From Flavobacteriaceae bacterium PS02337 (GTDB taxonomy: Bacteria; Bacteroidota; Bacteroidia; Flavobacteriales; Flavobacteriaceae), in the NCBI GenBank assembly GCA_029959285.1, contig JASCOE010000004.1:186001-250000 (forward strand): 64,000 nt of DNA, written 5' to 3'. The notes under the pieces were generated by a model. It made no database searches. It was not told the origin of the DNA and saw only the letters and a program-made list of their open reading frames with translations. This document shows positions 26,452-36,427 of the stretch, one piece after another. Within the stretch, counting starts at the first letter, position 1. Each line of letters opens with the position of its first letter. A program made the translations under genes and the position numbers.

Positions 26452-26697
26452 ATGTACCAGTTTAAAGAATTAAAAGAAGCAGATATGATTGTGGAGATTT
26501 TTAAAACAAATGTTCAGAAAGAATCTGATAAAAATTATGTCATCGCCGTTATTCAAACTCAGTTTCCAGATTATAAAATTAATTTTGATTTGGAAGATTG
26601 CGATAAAATACTGCGCGTTGAAGGCATTGACTTAGAATGCGATAATATTATGGATTATGTGCATTGTTTGGGTTATACTTGCGAAAGAATAGATTAG
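26452..26697 (+). CDS. Hypothetical protein, 81 aa
   Basis: A small, acidic, soluble protein with several Cys residues in its second half (EDCDKIL, DLECDNIM, VHCLGYTCERID). The pattern of a helix followed by beta strands (YVIAVIQTQFPDYKINFDLED) resembles small ferredoxin-like folds, but no family is recognised. It stands alone, divergent from the sensor kinase gene. Confidence 0.68.
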   Translation: MYQFKELKEADMIVEIFKTNVQKESDKNYVIAVIQTQFPDYKINFDLEDCDKILRVEGIDLECDNIMDYVHCLGYTCERID

Positions 26698-26927
26698 TTT
26701 GAGGATTAAAAATCAGGTGTAAATACGCTACTTTATTTGCTTTATTTGTAAGTATTTTGTGTAAAATTTTAATCCAAAATTAAATCATAAAAATGATCCA
26801 TCTTATTCTTTCAATTATCCTTTTTGTTTTAGAACAGTTAAACTAAAATCACTGTTTTATTTTTTTCTTCATTAATTTTACTTTTTCATTACGAAAAGGT
26901 TTGTCCTTTTTTTGCATATTATTTTTC

Positions 26928-26935
26928 TAATTTTG
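26928..26935 (+). promoter_or_regulatory. Putative -7 promoter box of the SulP gene
   Basis: The word taattttg matches TAnnTTTG, the -7 box of Bacteroidota housekeeping promoters. A ttg at 26901-26903 lies 24 bp upstream, slightly beyond the usual distance of the -33 element. The box ends 6 bp before the ATG at 26942, which argues against the earlier in-frame ATG at 26912 and suggests a leaderless or nearly leaderless mRNA. Confidence 0.45.
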
Positions 26936-26941
26936 TGCAGT

Positions 26942-28471
26942 ATGAAAAAAACATTCCAACTCTTCGATTTCAGCCAGAAAGTCAATTACAAAAATGAAAT
27001 TTTAGCAGGTTTAACTGTTGCCATGACGATGATTCCAGAATCTTTGTCGTTTGCCATTTTAGCTGGATTTCCGCCTTTAGTAGGTTTGTATGCGGCTTTT
27101 ATTGCAGGTTTAGTAACGGCTATTTTTGGAGGAAGACCCGGAATGATTTCGGGTGGAGCAGGAGCAACTGTGATCGTTTTAATTGCTTTAATGAAATCGC
27201 ACGGAATTGAATATGTTTTTGCAGCCGTCGCGCTTGGCGGCGTTGTTCAGATTTGCATCGGACTTTTTAAACTCGGAAAATTTATAAGGCTCGTTCCACA
27301 GCCCGTTATGTTTGGTTTCGTAAACGGATTGGCGGTTGTGATTTTTATGTCGCAATTAGAACAATTTAAAACCGTAATAAATGGACAGGTTTCTTGGCTT
27401 CAAGGGGCACCGTTGTATATTATGTTGGCTTTGGTCGCTTTGACAATTGCAATTGTTTTGATTTTTCCTAAAATCACAAAAGCGGTTCCGGCATCTTTGG
27501 TAGCGATTATGGTCGTTTTTGCTTTGGTGATTGTTTTTAATATTGAAACCAAAACTGTTGAAGATATCGCTTCGGTTCAAGGCGGATTTCCACCATTTCA
27601 TATTCCGAATATTCCATTTTCTTTTGAAACTTTAAAAGTGATTTTTCCCTATTCAGTAATTGTTGCGGCTGTTGGTTTGACTGAAGGTTTATTGACGCTC
27701 AATTTGGTTGATGAAATTACGGGAACTAGAGGAAATAGTAACCGTGAATGTATTGCGCAAGGAAGTTCGAATATCTTAAACGGTTTTTTTTACGGAATGG
27801 GCGGCTGCCCGATGATTGCACAAACGTTAGTAAATCTTGGTGCGGGATCAAGAGCAAGACTTTCTGGAATTATTGGTGCTTTGACAATCTTGATTATTAT
27901 TCTTTTCGGAGCTCCTGTAATTGGTAAATTGCCAATGGCAGCACTAGTTGGAGTAATGATGATGGTGGCCATTACCACTTTTGAATGGGCGAGTTTTAAA
28001 GTCATCAATAAAATGCCAAGACACGATATTTTTGTTGGAATTCTAGTGGCGTTAATTACAATTGTATTGCACAATCTAGCTTTGGCAGTTTTAATTGGCG
28101 TAATTATTTCTGCTTTGGTTTTTGCTTGGGAAAGTGCCAAAAGAATTCGTGCAAGACATTATATAGATGAAAACGGAATTAAAAATTATGAAATTTATGG
28201 ACCGTTATTCTTTGGTTCTACGGCTGCTTTTATAGAGAAATTTGATATTCAAAACGATCCAAATCATATTATAATTGATTTTAAAGAAAGCCGAGTTTCG
28301 GATATGTCAGCCATTGAAGCACTAAATAATTTGACTAAAAAATACAATCAATTGAATAAAGTGGTTGAATTAAAACATTTAAGCGAAGACTGCCGTCAGT
28401 TACTCAAAAATGCTGATGCCGTTATTAAAGTAAATGTAATTGATGACCCGACTTATAAAGTGGTTTCTTGA
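26942..28471 (+). CDS. SulP-family inorganic anion transporter with STAS domain
   Basis: A 509-residue inner-membrane transporter of the SLC26/SulP family (sulfate, bicarbonate or other anions). About ten to twelve hydrophobic segments fill residues 15-395; the N-terminal signature is VAMTMIPESLSFAILAGFPP. The C-terminal STAS domain (about 410-505) includes IIIDFKESRVSDMSAIEAL. Anion specificity cannot be told from the sequence; bicarbonate and sulfate are the commonest roles. The start at 26942 is preferred to 26912 because of the promoter box between them. A palindromic repeat that may act as a terminator follows. Confidence 0.93.
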   Translation: MKKTFQLFDFSQKVNYKNEILAGLTVAMTMIPESLSFAILAGFPPLVGLYAAFIAGLVTAIFGGRPGMISGGAGATVIVLIALMKSHGIEYVFAAVALGGVVQICIGLFKLGKFIRLVPQPVMFGFVNGLAVVIFMSQLEQFKTVINGQVSWLQGAPLYIMLALVALTIAIVLIFPKITKAVPASLVAIMVVFALVIVFNIETKTVEDIASVQGGFPPFHIPNIPFSFETLKVIFPYSVIVAAVGLTEGLLTLNLVDEITGTRGNSNRECIAQGSSNILNGFFYGMGGCPMIAQTLVNLGAGSRARLSGIIGALTILIIILFGAPVIGKLPMAALVGVMMMVAITTFEWASFKVINKMPRHDIFVGILVALITIVLHNLALAVLIGVIISALVFAWESAKRIRARHYIDENGIKNYEIYGPLFFGSTAAFIEKFDIQNDPNHIIIDFKESRVSDMSAIEALNNLTKKYNQLNKVVELKHLSEDCRQLLKNADAVIKVNVIDDPTYKVVS

Positions 28472-28530
28472 TAATGGTTAATTATAAATTATTAATTGTG
28501 AATTAATTTCCACACTGATTTACGTTGTGT

Positions 28531-28563
28531 AGACCCGACAGGTTTTTAAAACCTGTCGGGTCT
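28531..28563. repeat. Near-continuous palindrome, REP-like (family C), possible terminator
   Basis: Arms agacccgacaggtttt (28531-28546) and aaaacctgtcgggtct (28548-28563) are exact reverse complements with a 1-bp centre. It lies 60 bp past the SulP stop. A diverged relative (core acccgacagattttagaatc) occurs at 30574-30607. Confidence 0.85.
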
Positions 28564-28622
28564 AATGAACAATCTTGTATCGATTATTTATCTCATTTGT
28601 TTGATTTTTGTAACTTTACAAA

Positions 28623-29531
28623 ATGAAACTAACAGAAACCTTAGAAGATTTTTATACAATTAAAATCAACGGAATGCCCGAAAATCTAAAAAAAGAAATC
28701 GGACATTTTAATGTTTTTAAATTGGATGATTATATTGGAAGCACTTGCAATCCATTGCCTTATACTAGAAAAGATTTTTATAAGATAAGCTTAATCATTG
28801 GCAGAAATAAAGTTCATTATGCTGATAAAGTTGTAGCCATAGAAGATCAGGCTTTGTTCTTTGCAAATCCGCAAATTCCATATAGTTGGGAACATATTGA
28901 TGAAAATCAAACCGGTTTTTTCTGCATTTTTACTGATGCTTTTTTTAGTCAATTTGGGAATTTAAAAGAATATCCTTTATTTCAACCAGGCGGAAATCCT
29001 GTTGTTCCAGTTTCTAGAGAATTGGCAGAATCTCTAAAAACAGTTTATCTAAAAATGCTCGATGAAATTAATTCAGATTATGCTTTTAAATATGATGTGA
29101 TTCGAAATCTGGTTTTTGAAATTATTCATTTAGCATTAAAAACACAAACTGTAACTACTTCATTATACAGTAAATCAAACGCTACAATTCGAATTTCTTC
29201 TTTGTTTTTGGAATTGCTTGAAAGACAATTTCCTGTTGAATCTATTTCACAACAAATCAATTTTCGTTCACCATCTGAATATGCAAGTCAATTAAATGTG
29301 CATGTGAATCATTTGAATAAAGCTTTAAAAGAAACAACCGGAAAAACAACTTCTCAGATTATTTCAGAAAGAATTGTTCAGGAATCGATGATTCTTTTAA
29401 AACAAACCAATTGGAATATCAATGAAATTGCTTGGTGTTTAGGTTTCGAAGAATTATCTCATTTTATTAATTTCTTCAAGAAAAATGTTCAGGTTTCTCC
29501 AAAAAACTATCGTTTAGCAGAAATTGATTGA
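28623..29531 (+). CDS. AraC-family transcriptional regulator
   Basis: A 302-residue regulator. The N-terminal half looks like a cupin-type sensing domain (KISLIIGRNKVHYADK, then ALFFANPQIPYSWEH). The C-terminal double helix-turn-helix (about 200-300) has the typical second-helix pattern NWNINEIAWCLGFEELSHFINFF, written here in part as IAWCLGFEELSHFINFF. The inducer is unknown. It is followed 91 bp downstream by an SDR gene on the same strand, its probable target. The sequence taacttta just before the start is one base off the -7 box. Confidence 0.92.
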   Translation: MKLTETLEDFYTIKINGMPENLKKEIGHFNVFKLDDYIGSTCNPLPYTRKDFYKISLIIGRNKVHYADKVVAIEDQALFFANPQIPYSWEHIDENQTGFFCIFTDAFFSQFGNLKEYPLFQPGGNPVVPVSRELAESLKTVYLKMLDEINSDYAFKYDVIRNLVFEIIHLALKTQTVTTSLYSKSNATIRISSLFLELLERQFPVESISQQINFRSPSEYASQLNVHVNHLNKALKETTGKTTSQIISERIVQESMILLKQTNWNINEIAWCLGFEELSHFINFFKKNVQVSPKNYRLAEID

Positions 29532-29583
29532 TTTTTGTAACTTATTGCTTGATTGCTTTAATTCTTATGAAGCACTTCGCCAA

Positions 29584-29591
29584 TACCTTTG
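29584..29591 (+). promoter_or_regulatory. Putative -7 promoter box of the SDR gene
   Basis: The word taccttt followed by g (taccttt-g) matches TAnnTTTG exactly and lies 31 bp before the SDR start. No TTG at the usual 17-23 bp spacing is found, so the call is weak; binding by the AraC regulator could compensate for a poor -33 element. Confidence 0.4.
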
Positions 29592-29622
29592 CCCTGTAAT
29601 TTAAACGTAAAAAATTAAAATC

Positions 29623-30462
29623 ATGGAAAATAACAAAGTTTGGTTTATCACAGGTGCGTCAAAAGGACTTGGATTAGAATTAGCTAAAAAATTATTAGCA
29701 GAAGGTTTTAAAGTTGCCGCAACTTCAAGAAGTGAAGCATCTTTAATTGCAGTATTAGGAAATGCATCAGAAAATTTTCTTCCGCTTGAAATGGATTTAG
29801 TGAACGAAAATAGTGTAAAAACTGCCATTGAAAAAACAGTAAATCATTTTAAAACTATCGACGTTCTGGTAAATAATGCCGGTTACGGATTGTTAGGAGC
29901 ATTAGAAGAATTAACGGATGCAGAGTCTAGAAAAAACTACGAGGTAAATGTTTTTGGATTATTGAATGTAATCAGAAATACAATGCCGATTCTTCGCAAA
30001 AATAAATCGGGACATGTTTTTAATATTTCTTCTGTTGGAGGATATTATGGAGAATTTCCGGGTTGGGGAATTTATTGCTCTACAAAATTTGCGGTTGCAG
30101 GTTTAACAGAATCTTTGGCGGCAGAAATTAAACCATTTGGACTTCATGCAACAATTGTTTATCCAGGTTATTTTAGAACAGATTTCTTAAAAGACAGTTC
30201 GCTTTTATTGCCTCAAAACCCGATTGCAGATTATAAAGAAGTAAGACAATCTGAAAGCGCACACAAAGATGATATTAACGAAAATCAGCCTGGAGATCCT
30301 GTAAAACTTGCAGAAGCTTTAATAAAAGTGAGTCAAGATCAAAATCCGCCTTTGCATTTGTTTTTAGGCGAAGATGCTTTTAATATGGCAAATCAGAAAA
30401 TTGCAAGTGTTCAGAATGAATTGGGACAATGGAAAGAAGTTTCTGTTTCGACTGGGTTTTAA
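29623..30462 (+). CDS. SDR-family NAD(P)-dependent oxidoreductase
   Basis: Classical short-chain dehydrogenase/reductase of 279 residues. The cofactor loop TGASKGLG is at residues 10-17, NNAG at 84-87, and the catalytic set is Ser136/137 with Tyr151 and Lys155 in YCSTK. The R/S pattern after beta-2 (TSRSEAS) fits NADP(H). The substrate is unknown. The upstream AraC-type gene on the same strand is the likely regulator. Confidence 0.94.
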   Translation: MENNKVWFITGASKGLGLELAKKLLAEGFKVAATSRSEASLIAVLGNASENFLPLEMDLVNENSVKTAIEKTVNHFKTIDVLVNNAGYGLLGALEELTDAESRKNYEVNVFGLLNVIRNTMPILRKNKSGHVFNISSVGGYYGEFPGWGIYCSTKFAVAGLTESLAAEIKPFGLHATIVYPGYFRTDFLKDSSLLLPQNPIADYKEVRQSESAHKDDINENQPGDPVKLAEALIKVSQDQNPPLHLFLGEDAFNMANQKIASVQNELGQWKEVSVSTGF

Positions 30463-30505
30463 TGTTGTGAATTAGAAAATGATTTGAAGTCAAGCATATC
30501 TGTAG

Positions 30506-30525
30506 AGACGTACTGCAGTGCGTCT
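30506..30525. repeat. Short palindrome, first of a cluster of three
   Basis: The 20-bp word agacgtactgcagtgcgtct is a palindrome apart from one mismatched pair. It opens a cluster of three different palindromes (30506-30696) between the convergent SDR and phosphodiesterase genes. It could contribute to termination in both directions. Confidence 0.6.
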
Positions 30526-30573
30526 AACACAACGTAACCACAATATTAAATTCTCGCATTGTATCTGATGTAA

Positions 30574-30607
30574 CAAACCCGACAGATTTTAGAATCTGCC
30601 GGGTTTG
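30574..30607. repeat. Palindromic repeat related to family C
   Basis: Inverted arms caaacccgacagat / atctgccgggtttg are separated by 6 bp, with one mismatch. The core acccgacag with inverted cctgtcgggt-like partner is shared with 28531-28563, so both belong to one dispersed family. Confidence 0.75.
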
Positions 30608-30631
30608 CTTTTGTTTAGTTACATCTAGTTT

Positions 30632-30696
30632 GTCAGGCTGAGCGAAATCGAAGCCTGTGTACCAATTGGAACGCCTTCGACTTCGCTCAGGGTGAC
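30632..30696. repeat. REP-like inverted repeat (family A, second copy)
   Basis: Arms gtcaggctgagcgaaatcga and tcgacttcgctcagggtgac pair with few mismatches across about 25 bp. It is the same family as 13110-13172 (shared cgaagtcgaag core) but with a different spacer. It ends 18 bp before the stop of the phosphodiesterase gene on the - strand. Confidence 0.85.
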
Positions 30697-30714
30697 ACTC
30701 AATTCATTATCTAA

Positions 30715-31914
30715 TTAGCGAAGCATCGATTTTACATCACTTAATTTTCCATCAATTTCACCAATTTGCAACCCTAGAATATTTGCTATTAAAGGATAAA
30801 CCGAAACATTTTGAAATGTTTTTACTCTTTTATTTACTTTAAAAGCTGGACCTTTTGCATAAAAAATAGCATGCATATCTTTTTCGTTATTGTCATAACC
30901 GTGAGTTCCGCCTTTTATGTGTGTACTCTCTTTGCTTACCAAACTCCAGCCTTTTTCAGCTTCAATAACAAAATCATGTACACGCGGATTTGTTCCATAA
31001 TGCAGTCTTTTAGGAACTTCGGTTGCTTTCCAGAATTTAATATGCGGTACTTTTTTCAAGGCATTGGCAATCGAATCTTGAAATCCAGTTTTGGCTTGCA
31101 GACTCATAATTGGATTTACAACGTCTTTATAACCCAGCCATTCGGGTTTTAAATAATCTAAAACAGCGATTTTTTTATCATTAGAAATATCCGCCATTCC
31201 GTGATCTGAAACAATAATCAAATTGATTTGTTTTCCGATTGGTAATTGCTCTAATTTTCGAGATATTTCTCCAATAATAGAATCCATTTTGATGACTGTT
31301 TTTTCGGTTTTTGGCGAAAGTGGTCCAAAATTATGTCCTGTATGATCTGGCTCGTCAAAATATAAAGTAACTAAATGTGGGCGTTGTTTTTCTGGAAGCT
31401 GAAGCCATTTCATAACCGTATCAATTCGAGCTCCGTATGGAATTTTCCCATTATAATTTTTGAAATAACTTGGGTTTCTTTTATCAATATCTGAACCTGG
31501 CCAAAAGAAAGAAGCTGTTTTGACGCCTTGTTCTTCAGCTAAATTCCAAATTGGATTTCCGCCATAAAATCTTGAATCATTTTTTGCATCGCTTGATAAG
31601 GAAAACGATTGGTTTAGTGAAGCATCATAAAAAACATTATTGATAATTCCGTGATGATCTGGATAAAGTCCCTTTACAATAGAATAATGATTCGGGAAAG
31701 TTTTACTAGGATAAGAAGGTTTCATTGACTTTGCGTGAACGCCTTCTTTTTCAATTTGTTTTAAGTTTGGAAGATTGAAATGTTTGCCATAATCCCAGCG
31801 AAATCCATCCATCGAAACTAAAACAACATAATTGTCTTTAGAATTTTGTGCATTTAAAGTGACTGAAAGTGCGAAAAAAGATAATGAAAGGAGTAGAGCG
31901 AAATGTTTTTTCAT
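30715..31914 (-). CDS. Alkaline-phosphatase-superfamily phosphodiesterase (NPP-like), exported
   Basis: A signal peptide (residues 1-22, ending TLNAQ) is followed by a nucleotide pyrophosphatase/phosphodiesterase fold. Predicted zinc ligands and nucleophile are visible: Asp36 in SMDGFRWDY, Thr72 in PSKTFPN, Asp190 and His194 in EPDHTGHNFGP, Asp237-His238 in VSDHGM, and the final His in GGTHGYDN. The enzyme probably cleaves nucleotide or phospholipid phosphodiester bonds in the periplasm. It stands alone, with palindromic repeats on both sides. Confidence 0.9.
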   Translation of the reverse strand: MKKHFALLLSLSFFALSVTLNAQNSKDNYVVLVSMDGFRWDYGKHFNLPNLKQIEKEGVHAKSMKPSYPSKTFPNHYSIVKGLYPDHHGIINNVFYDASLNQSFSLSSDAKNDSRFYGGNPIWNLAEEQGVKTASFFWPGSDIDKRNPSYFKNYNGKIPYGARIDTVMKWLQLPEKQRPHLVTLYFDEPDHTGHNFGPLSPKTEKTVIKMDSIIGEISRKLEQLPIGKQINLIIVSDHGMADISNDKKIAVLDYLKPEWLGYKDVVNPIMSLQAKTGFQDSIANALKKVPHIKFWKATEVPKRLHYGTNPRVHDFVIEAEKGWSLVSKESTHIKGGTHGYDNNEKDMHAIFYAKGPAFKVNKRVKTFQNVSVYPLIANILGLQIGEIDGKLSDVKSMLR

Positions 31915-31989
31915 TTTTGAAATTTATTATAAATGCAAAAATAGAGATAACAGATTTTTTAAAGAAAAAGAGAATGTTAAATAAAAAAG

Positions 31990-32153
31990 ATAGCCACGAA
32001 TTCACGAATTATTTATTCCATTCTTTACGCATATTTATTAGCCACAGATTACACAGATTAAAAGGATTATAATCTGTGGAAATCATTTTAATCTGTGGCA
32101 AGAAAAAATAAAATATTAAGAATGGAATAAATAATTCGTGAATTCGTGGCTAT
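31990..32153. repeat. Nested inverted repeat with perfect 36-bp outer arms
   Basis: The outer arms 31990-32025 and 32118-32153 (start atagccacgaattcacgaat) are exact 36-nt reverse complements. Inside them a second inverted repeat, gccacagatt (32041-32050) and aatctgtggc (32090-32099), contains further copies of atctgtgg. The 164-bp unit fills the gap between the phosphodiesterase gene start and the groL terminator. It has no coding capacity and looks like a non-autonomous palindromic element. Confidence 0.9.
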
Positions 32154-32186
32154 AAAAAAAACGCCAGACATTCATCTGGCGTTTTA
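32154..32186 (-). terminator. groL terminator
   Basis: On the - strand, stem acgccaga/tctggcgt with a 6-nt loop is followed by a T-run of seven (the A-run at 32154-32160 of the + strand). It lies about 20 bp past the groL stop. Confidence 0.9.
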
Positions 32187-32206
32187 AATTTTAAGAAGAT
32201 GATGAA

Positions 32207-33850
<1,644 letters not shown>

Positions 33851-33921
33851 TTAAAGTTTGATTTGTTTCAAGTTAATGAAGTTCTTAATTCTTAATACTT
33901 CGTACTTAATACAATATTTTT

Positions 33922-34197
33922 TTAGATAATCGCTAAAATGTCGTCTTCACGCATAATCAAATAATCAGTACCTTCTAATTTTAATTCAGTACCTGCATAT
34001 TTTCCGTAAAGAACAGTATCTCCAACTTTTACAGTCATAGTATGATCTTTAGATCCGTTTCCTACTGCAACTACAGTTCCTTTTTGTGGTTTTTCTTTGG
34101 CAGTATCAGGAATGAAAATACCCGAAGCAGTTTTAGTTTCAGCTGCAACAGGCTCAATTAGTACGCGGTCTGAAAGCGGTTTTATGTTTAAAGCCAT
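33922..34197 (-). CDS. groS: Co-chaperonin GroES
   Basis: 91-residue lid of the GroEL chamber. The N-terminal [11 protein letters not shown] and the mobile loop [10 protein letters not shown] are clear, as is the C-terminal [12 protein letters not shown]. It is first in the groS-groL operon. The 90 bp upstream of it contain no CIRCE-type inverted repeat that I could see, so heat control is probably through another factor. Confidence 0.97.
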   Translation of the reverse strand: MALNIKPLSDRVLIEPVAAETKTASGIFIPDTAKEKPQKGTVVAVGNGSKDHTMTVKVGDTVLYGKYAGTELKLEGTDYLIMREDDILAII

Positions 34198-34286
34198 GAT
34201 TTTATATTATTATAAGTTATACGTTTTTTTATGTTCTATAAACTTTCAGAAATTATGCCATGCTATAAAAACTGACATTATTTCTT

Positions 34287-34318
34287 AAAAAAAATGCCAG
34301 CTTTGACAGGCTGGCATT
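34287..34318 (-). terminator. secG terminator
   Basis: On the - strand, stem aatgccagc/gctggcatt with a 7-nt loop is followed by eight T. It separates secG from groS, so the groSL operon has its own promoter. Confidence 0.88.
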
Positions 34319-34339
34319 AGATTTTATATCGAGCTGAAA

Positions 34340-34681
34340 TTATTTAGCTGCAGGTGCTACTGGAGCAGGAGTGTTTCCTTGTGATGGAACAGCTGGTGTA
34401 TTTGCAGGAGCTTCAGTTTTGTCAATGATTTTAGAATCAGTATCGCTTAAAGATCCAGAGAAGCTTAAGCTAGAAAGTAAAATTAACACAATTAAAGCAG
34501 TAGCTAAAGTCCAAGTACTTTTATCTAAAAAGTCAGTTGTTTTTTGTACTCCGCCTAACATTTGCGTTCCGCTGATAGTAGAAGACAATCCGCCTCCTTT
34601 AGGGTTTTGTACCATAATAACTACGATCAATAGAAAACAAACTATTGTGATTAAAACTAAAAAAATTGAAAATGTGCTCAT
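34340..34681 (-). CDS. secG: Preprotein translocase subunit SecG
   Basis: Small partner of SecYE in the inner membrane. Two hydrophobic segments are seen at about residues 3-22 and 52-72, with the conserved loop VQNPKGGGLSS (24-34) and GGVQKTTDFLDKSTW between. A Pro/Ala-rich tail (residues 90-113) is usual in Bacteroidota. It starts 3 bp after the upstream TPR gene stop, so the two are tightly coupled. Confidence 0.95.
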   Translation of the reverse strand: MSTFSIFLVLITIVCFLLIVVIMVQNPKGGGLSSTISGTQMLGGVQKTTDFLDKSTWTLATALIVLILLSSLSFSGSLSDTDSKIIDKTEAPANTPAVPSQGNTPAPVAPAAK

Positions 34682-34684
34682 TAC

Positions 34685-36337
34685 TTAATTATTGTTATTG
34701 TTATTTTGTTGTAAAATCTTTATATCCGATATGCGGTCTGCAAAGAAAGTAATTTTTTCTGGATATTTCAAAATTAATATTTCATAAGCTTGAATTGCTT
34801 TTGTATATTTCTTTTGTTCCAGATAAACTCTGGCCAAAGTCTCTGTCATCAGATAAGAATTGTCCTCAGAATTGCTTTCAATTTGAACAACTGGAGCGCT
34901 TGTTCCGGGTTTAATTGGAGAGATTTTCGGATTAGTTTCTATAAATTTATCTATAATTTCAGCCTTTTTTTGTCTCTCTTCGTTTAATTGTTCTTCTTTT
35001 TCAGCTTCAATTTTAGCTTTTTCTTCTGGTGAAATTTCATTAGAACGATCAATTGGTTCTGTTCTAGATAATTGCAGCCACTCTTGAAAAGAATGTTTTT
35101 CGCTAAGAGAAAAATCTAAAGGTTTTCCAATTTCTAAATGTTCTGCAGCTATTTTTGCAGATTCATTTATTTCTTCTTCGAATTGCTCATTGGTTTCTTC
35201 TTGAATTTCTTCTTCCGTTTTCTCTTCAACTTCCTCTTGAATTTCTTCTAAAGGTGCTGTTTCAATTACTTCTTGAACTTCTTCTTTTGGTTGTTCTTGA
35301 ATAACAGTTTCTGCTACTTTAATTGAAGATAGAATAGATTGTTCAACGGGATTCATTTTAAATTCCGGAATAATCATTTCTTCAATAACACTATCGTCTT
35401 CGTCTTCTTCGATTGAATTTAAAATTGGTTGCTCATCAATTTCGATTTTCGATTCTTCAATTTTTGCTGATTCTTCAGAATTTGCAATTTCAGATTCTTT
35501 AATTGAATTTAAAATTGAACGTTCAATAGCTGCATCAATCTTAGGTTCTTCAGTTTTTACTTTCTCTTGTATTGAAGGAGTTTCTGCGACTTTTATAGAA
35601 CTTAAAATAGAATTTTCAATACGATCAATTTTAGGTTCTTCCGTTTTTACTGTTTCTGTAAGAGATGAAATTTCAGGTTTTATTATGGTTTCAGAAACGC
35701 TTTGTTCAATTTTATTTTCTTCTTCAGCAACCGGTTTTTCATAAGTTACTGACTGTGCTTCTTTAATCGCTGTGAAAATTGATTCATCAATTATTGGAAG
35801 CGTTTTAGGTTCTTCAATTGTTACTGGTTTTTCGTAAGTTACAGATTGTGCATCTTTAATAGCAGTAAAAATTGCTGGATCTATTTCTAGAATATTTTTA
35901 AGTTCCTCTGTTTTAACTGGTTCTTCAGCAACAGGAATTGGAGTTGCTTTAGGAGTTTCTAAAACGGGTTGTTCTTCAGTTTCAGTTTTTACTTCAATCG
36001 CTTTTCTAATTTGTTCGGGTGAAATTATTTCGCTGTCAAAAACAGTAATTTCAAGCAGATCTCTTAGTTTTTGTTCGTAGAAATCGTTCTGAATAGAAGT
36101 AAAATCTTCTGAAGTTATAAAATCAAATAAAATGGAACGATCTGAAGTATACGCTGCCGTAACTTTTAAAGCATAATTATACTTAAAGCTATTTTGATTA
36201 TAAAGTCCTTTTAATCGCAACGCACGCGCACTTTGAAAATACGGAAACTCATTCAAAACACTTCCTAATGCGTCCGCCTGCTTTTCTGTAATAGCACTTG
36301 GTTTATTCATTAAGTAGGTATAATCGGTAACGTTCAT
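34685..36337 (-). CDS. Repeat-rich acidic protein with C-terminal TPR
   Basis: A 550-residue protein without a signal peptide. The N-terminal 120 residues are helical (MNKPSAITEKQADALGSVL, then YFQSARALRLKGLY) and TPR-like. The middle (about 120-370) is very acidic and holds at least six degenerate units of the form SI[LF]xSIKxAE (IFTAIKDAQS, IFTAIKEAQS, ILSSIKVAET, ILNSIKESEI, ILNSIEEDED, ILSSIKVAET). A conserved-looking block (SLSEKHSFQEWLQLSRTEPI) and a final TPR (VYLEQKKYTKAIQAYEIL) follow, and then a short Asn run. Its place between lptE and secG suggests envelope assembly, but no function is known. Confidence 0.82.
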   Translation of the reverse strand: MNVTDYTYLMNKPSAITEKQADALGSVLNEFPYFQSARALRLKGLYNQNSFKYNYALKVTAAYTSDRSILFDFITSEDFTSIQNDFYEQKLRDLLEITVFDSEIISPEQIRKAIEVKTETEEQPVLETPKATPIPVAEEPVKTEELKNILEIDPAIFTAIKDAQSVTYEKPVTIEEPKTLPIIDESIFTAIKEAQSVTYEKPVAEEENKIEQSVSETIIKPEISSLTETVKTEEPKIDRIENSILSSIKVAETPSIQEKVKTEEPKIDAAIERSILNSIKESEIANSEESAKIEESKIEIDEQPILNSIEEDEDDSVIEEMIIPEFKMNPVEQSILSSIKVAETVIQEQPKEEVQEVIETAPLEEIQEEVEEKTEEEIQEETNEQFEEEINESAKIAAEHLEIGKPLDFSLSEKHSFQEWLQLSRTEPIDRSNEISPEEKAKIEAEKEEQLNEERQKKAEIIDKFIETNPKISPIKPGTSAPVVQIESNSEDNSYLMTETLARVYLEQKKYTKAIQAYEILILKYPEKITFFADRISDIKILQQNNNNNN

Positions 36338-36427
36338 TCTTTTTTTTGTTTAAGCGTTTAATTGTTTATTTGTTTAACTGTTTTTGAAAATCGATTAAAC
36401 AGTTAACCGATTCAACAAATAAACATT

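Noticed and set aside
31869-32072. 67-codon open frame on the + strand over the phosphodiesterase start
   Set aside because: It runs antisense across a signal peptide and into the nested palindrome; no homology or start context supports it.
20783-32153. Palindromic repeats read as IS ends or a CRISPR array
   Set aside because: The inverted arms enclose only 1-90 bp with no transposase, no target-site duplication was seen, and repeats are not regularly spaced with unique spacers.
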